In this document: in pieces, positions 23,616-25,482 of the stretch
Numbering within the stretch: the first letter of the stretch is position 1
Layout: each line of letters begins with the position of its first letter
Origin: Marinilabilia sp. UBA5340
GTDB lineage: Bacteria; Bacteroidota; Bacteroidia; Bacteroidales; Marinilabiliaceae
DNA: 25,482 nt
Reading direction: 5' to 3'
Assembly: GCA_002411085.1 (NCBI GenBank)
Contig: DHQK01000208.1
Location: forward strand, 1 to 25,482
Position numbers and translations under genes: made by a program
The notes under the pieces: model-generated
What the model was told of the DNA's origin: nothing
What the model saw: the letters and a program-made list of their open reading frames with translations, nothing else
Database searches by the model: none

Positions 23616-25265
23616 ATGAAACTGGCTCTGGTACAATTAAATTACCATATTGGGAATTTTCAAGAGAACAGTAACAAAATAATAGCCCATATCAAAGAGG
23701 CCAAAGAGCGTGGTGTTGATCTGGTGGCTTTTTCGGAACTGGCGGTGTGTGGCTATCCTCCGTTGGATCTTCTCACACGACAGGAGTTTGTGGAAGGAGC
23801 GATCAGTGCCATAAAGGATATTGCTTCCCATTGCCAGGGTATTGCAGCGGTGGTGGGTGGCCCAAGCCTTAATCCGCAGGCCCGCGGTAAGCAGTTGCAC
23901 AATTCGGCTTATTTTCTGGCAGATGGAGTGGTCAAAGAGACCATTCATAAAACTCTTTTGCCCAATTACGACATCTTTGATGAATACCGTTACTTTCAGG
24001 CAAACCAGAACTTCAAAGTTGTCAACTACAAGGGGAAACGTATTGCCTTGACGATCTGTGAAGATCTTTGGGACGATCAGCCCACGGAGGCTGCTTTTGC
24101 CCGGAATAGTCTCTATACTTTATCTCCCATGCAGAAACTGGCTGCTCTGAAGCCTGATTTCATGGTTAATATTGCAGCTTCACCATTTTCTTACCATCAG
24201 GAAAATGTGCGCAAACAGGTGGTTTGTAATAAAGCCGCCAGTTACAGGATTCCTATCGCTTATGTGAATCAGGTTGGGGCTCACACTGAATTGATTTTTG
24301 ATGGTGGTTCGATGATGGTCAACAGCGAAGGAAATATTACGCATAAAGTACCTACATTCCAGGAAGCATGGGTGGATGTGAATACCAATCAGGTAGACCA
24401 GGTGGAATCCGATAATTTGACGGATACCGACCCCATAGAGTTGATTCATGATGGACTTATTTTGGGGATTCGGGACTACTTTCGAAAATCCGGTTTGAAA
24501 AAAGCAGTTATTGGATTGTCGGGGGGGATTGATTCAGCTGTGACAGCTGCACTGGCAGCCAGAGCACTTGGTTCCGAAAATGTACATGGCATTTTGTTGC
24601 CTTCTCAGTATAGTTCCGGCCATAGTGTTAGTGACGCAGAACAGTTGGCTGCCAATTTGGGAATTGGCACGCATACCGTTGCCATTAAAGATATATATCA
24701 AAGTGTGGAAAGTGCAATGTCTCCCGTGTTTGAGGGACGTGAGGCTGATGTTACCGAAGAAAATATTCAGGCCCGGATCCGGGGATTGTTATTGATGGCT
24801 TATTCCAATAAGTTTGGACATATTTTGTTGAATACGTCCAATAAGAGCGAAGCAGCTGTGGGATATGGTACTTTGTATGGTGACATGAACGGAGGCCTGA
24901 GTGTATTGGGAGATGTATACAAAACGGATGTTTTTAAACTGGCACGTTATCTAAACAAAGAGGGAGAGATGGTTCCCGAAAATACCATTGTTAAACCACC
25001 TTCTGCAGAGTTGCGACCTGACCAGAAAGATTCAGATTCTCTTCCCGATTACGATGTGTTGGATAAAGTGCTCTTCCGGTACATTGAACTGAACCGATCT
25101 CCCCAAAGTATTATTGAAGAAGGTTTTGATGAAGAGGTGGTGCGGAAAGCTGTACGACTGGTAAATTTCAATGAATACAAACGCTTTCAAACACCTCCGA
25201 TACTCAGAGTCTCCGGTAAAGCCTTTGGAGTGGGACGCCGCATGCCGCTGGTGGCAAAATATTGA
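23616..25265 (+). CDS. nadE: Glutamine-dependent NAD+ synthetase
   Basis: From ATG 23616 the protein has 549 residues (MKLALVQLNYHIGNFQ). A GTG at 23592 would add eight residues that do not belong to the family. The N-terminal glutaminase is a nitrilase-type domain with triad E41 (FSELAVCGYPP), K112 (IHKTLLPNYDIFDEYRYF) and C148 (LTICEDLWDD). The C-terminal synthetase has the ATP-binding P-loop LSGGIDSAV (301-309) and the conserved LLNTSNKSEAAVGYGTLYGDM. The glutaminase releases ammonia, which is channelled to amidate nicotinic acid adenine dinucleotide to NAD+ with ATP. It is likely cotranscribed with the barrel gene 57 bases upstream. Confidence 0.96.
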   Translation: MKLALVQLNYHIGNFQENSNKIIAHIKEAKERGVDLVAFSELAVCGYPPLDLLTRQEFVEGAISAIKDIASHCQGIAAVVGGPSLNPQARGKQLHNSAYFLADGVVKETIHKTLLPNYDIFDEYRYFQANQNFKVVNYKGKRIALTICEDLWDDQPTEAAFARNSLYTLSPMQKLAALKPDFMVNIAASPFSYHQENVRKQVVCNKAASYRIPIAYVNQVGAHTELIFDGGSMMVNSEGNITHKVPTFQEAWVDVNTNQVDQVESDNLTDTDPIELIHDGLILGIRDYFRKSGLKKAVIGLSGGIDSAVTAALAARALGSENVHGILLPSQYSSGHSVSDAEQLAANLGIGTHTVAIKDIYQSVESAMSPVFEGREADVTEENIQARIRGLLLMAYSNKFGHILLNTSNKSEAAVGYGTLYGDMNGGLSVLGDVYKTDVFKLARYLNKEGEMVPENTIVKPPSAELRPDQKDSDSLPDYDVLDKVLFRYIELNRSPQSIIEEGFDEEVVRKAVRLVNFNEYKRFQTPPILRVSGKAFGVGRRMPLVAKY

Positions 25266-25310
25266 GCAAGGGTTGAGGTTAAGGTTGAAAAGGGGGGGCT
25301 GCTGTTGTTC

Positions 25311-25328
25311 GGGGTTTTCCCCATTTTT
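25311..25328 (+). terminator. Weak terminator candidate after nadE
   Basis: GGGG-TTTT-CCCC forms a short GC-only stem followed by ATTTTT, 45 bases after the nadE stop. The stem is short (4 bp). The remaining 150 bases to the window end show no gene. Confidence 0.4.
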
Positions 25329-25482
25329 AAGCAATAGTTTTGGCGTGGTGCCGGCTTTTTTTGAATAATTTCAACTGAATTATTTCTACGAACCGATTCC
25401 CGGCTCTGTTGGCTTAATTGGTAGATATCTTCTCATACTTCTCCTCATTCTCATTCTTAATCTTAGAAACTGTTTAAATTTT

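Noticed and set aside
25395..25435. tRNA-like text near the window end (GGCTTAATTGGTAGAT)
   Set aside because: It resembles a D-arm, but no anticodon stem, T-arm or acceptor stem can be paired around it.
1..25482. CRISPR arrays, prophage or complete insertion sequences
   Set aside because: No regularly spaced repeats, no transposase or integrase and no phage structural genes are seen on either strand.

Overview
The window reads as chromosomal DNA of a Bacteroidota (Bacteroidetes) bacterium. Supporting signs are a GldB gliding lipoprotein, a PorT-like outer-membrane barrel, a seven-TM AraC regulator, the -33/-7 promoter type TTTG-N19-21-TAnnTTTG, A-rich leaders instead of Shine-Dalgarno sites, and AT-rich intergenic DNA. 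The order Marinilabiliales is a guess from the mixture of genes and cannot be proved from sequence alone. Most of the region is housekeeping; there is no CRISPR array, tRNA, rRNA, phage or complete insertion sequence.

Layout. (1) 1-3247, minus strand: a secreted GH13 alpha-amylase, cut by the window edge, lies downstream of a membrane AraC-type regulator whose periplasmic domain looks like a starch/glycogen-binding fold. Together they look like a starch-sensing and degrading locus. (2) 3425-6295, plus: gcvP, followed by a 141-bp inverted-repeat element resembling an insertion-sequence-derived MITE. (3) 6652-7164, minus: thiol peroxidase. (4) 7789-8397, plus: a small secreted protein with two beta-rich repeats, a good promoter and a strong terminator. 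(5) 11780 to 8504, minus: PASTA protein, rluD and ddl in one direction. (6) 12263-12105, minus: rpmH (52 aa) with its own promoter and a terminator. (7) 14828 to 12437, minus: a family 2 glycosyltransferase overlapping an ECF-like sigma factor, then rsmG. (8) 14986-17429, plus: tgt and an LptF/LptG-type permease. (9) 17682-19673, plus: an acyl-CoA carboxyltransferase and a biotin carrier protein, closed by a strong terminator. (10) 20141-20308, plus: a 55-aa 2[4Fe-4S] ferredoxin. (11) 22759 to 20372, minus: gldB followed 15 nt later by a fusion of a nitrilase-family amidohydrolase with 5-formyltetrahydrofolate cyclo-ligase. (12) 22905-25265, plus: a PorT-like barrel and glutamine-dependent nadE.

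Points most worth a second look are the nitrilase-MTHFS fusion, the carbohydrate-sensor-like AraC regulator beside an alpha-amylase that carries a large inserted beta-rich domain, the Tgt that has lost two of its three zinc cysteines, and the MITE-like element. One-carbon/folate metabolism appears twice (gcvP and the MTHFS domain) and nitrilase-type amidase domains appear twice (the fusion and NadE). No wholly new multigene system is evident.
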